Made by a program: the position numbers and the translations under genes. A DNA stretch of 64,000 nt from Ophiosphaerella korrae (taxonomy: Eukaryota; Ascomycota; Dothideomycetes; Pleosporales; Phaeosphaeriaceae). Position 1 is the stretch's first letter; each line of letters opens with the position of its first letter. The DNA lies in NCBI GenBank assembly GCA_028456385.1, contig JALNQF010000130.1, positions 1 to 64,000 of the forward strand, given 5' to 3'. This document shows, in pieces, positions 63,522 through 64,000 of this stretch. Under the pieces are notes generated by a model. That model saw only the letters and a list, made by a program, of their open reading frames with translations, was not told where the DNA came from and ran no database searches.

Positions 63522-64000
63522 ATGAGCAGGATCACGTCCTTCAAGGCGCAGTATCGCCAGGCCCAGCCCCGCCCGCCGCCGCCGCGGCGGCCCGTGTCGG
63601 AGCCGCTGTCGCCTGTCGTGGCCGCGAGCCTGCCGCCGGCCAACACCACGCCCTCGACCACCCCCGCGGCCATGGACGTCGACATGCTCCCGCGGCCCGC
63701 CTATGCCTGCCCGCCCCACGACCGGCCGGCCAAACGCGCGCGCTCAGAGTACCACACCTCGCCGCCGTACGGCGCGGCCCCCTCGCGCCCGGCCACCAGC
63801 CACGTCCCCGGCTACAATGTCGAGCTGATGGTCGACTCGGGCACGCGCATGTTTCAGGAGCCACCTGCGCCCGGCGGCGACAAGATGCTGTCCGACGCCG
63901 AGCTGCTGCTCTTCTTCTCCAACGTCTCCGCCCACGTCGCGCAGACGCCGCCCTCGACGGCCAGGCGGTGGAGCATGGCCCGCTCCCAGCCGTCGCCCTC
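63522..64000 (+). CDS. 5' part of an unidentified gene, cut by window end
   Basis: From ATG 63522 (MSRITSFKAQYRQ) the frame stays open to the window end, 159 codons. The first part is Pro/Ala/Arg-rich and probably disordered, with a basic PAKRARSEY stretch that could be a nuclear localisation signal. Then come HVPGYNVELMVDSG and DAELLLFFSNV, which look like conserved, structured segments. DAELLL-type motifs occur in fungal chromatin-associated proteins, but I cannot name the family. GC content is very high. The rest of the gene lies outside the window. Confidence 0.65.
   Translation, partial: MSRITSFKAQYRQAQPRPPPPRRPVSEPLSPVVAASLPPANTTPSTTPAAMDVDMLPRPAYACPPHDRPAKRARSEYHTSPPYGAAPSRPATSHVPGYNVELMVDSGTRMFQEPPAPGGDKMLSDAELLLFFSNVSAHVAQTPPSTARRWSMARSQPSP

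Noticed and set aside
62775..63864. Several long GC-rich frames on both strands upstream of 63522
   Set aside because: All are Ala/Arg/Pro/Gly-rich, overlap each other in different phases and show no conserved segments. They are typical chance frames in high-GC DNA.

Overview
The window looks like chromosomal DNA of a filamentous ascomycete, most likely a pleosporalean Dothideomycete. This is inferred from short introns of about 48-106 bp, typical fungal gene families, and a sharp AT-rich block carrying the signature of repeat-induced point mutation (RIP).

Layout. (1) 1-23,850 is an AT-rich, TpA-saturated block with no intact gene. It consists of RIP-degraded copies of one Ty3/gypsy chromodomain retrotransposon family. 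A complete plus-strand copy (3480-10501, two 427-bp LTRs, target duplication TATAG) sits inside a minus-strand copy (2800-3479 plus 10507-16794). A truncated plus copy lies to the left (about 425-2799). A truncated minus copy lies to the right (16795-22434) and carries a 434-bp inverted-repeat element. Two LTR remnants and a RIP-killed pogo/Fot1-like transposase close the block. The last 100 bp of that DNA element, up to about 23,952, escaped mutation.

(2) 24.3-29.2 kb is a compact gene-bearing stretch: a Baeyer-Villiger-type flavin monooxygenase (5 exons), a CUE-AlkB-GRF dioxygenase, and, divergent from it, the PTS2 import receptor PEX7.

(3) 29.7-52 kb is an accessory corridor mixing intact genes with many broken ones. 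Intact: a nucleoside-phosphorylase/ankyrin protein, a 13-exon MFS sugar transporter and a DUF84/ITPase-like protein. Broken: an alpha/beta hydrolase, a monocarboxylate transporter, a salicylate-hydroxylase-like monooxygenase, a HET-domain fragment, a small secreted protein, a 2EXR/F-box-like fragment and a carboxylesterase. The 42.5-50.2 kb part is nearly gene-free and holds short inverted-repeat elements with a shared terminus.

(4) 53.3-61.4 kb carries a head-to-head pair: a vWA-alpha-kinase protein (901 aa) and a giant ankyrin protein (about 1550 aa once a 106-bp intron is recognised).

(5) 62.3-64 kb returns to housekeeping genes: the U2 snRNP branch-site protein SF3B6/p14 and, in a very GC-rich stretch, the 5' end of an unidentified gene running off the window.

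No functional gene cluster is evident. The main themes are RIP containment of transposons on the left, gene decay in the middle, and signalling-type genes next to conserved genes on the right. Exon models were built by hand from reading frame, GT-AG sites and expected family sequence. No alignment or database search was run.
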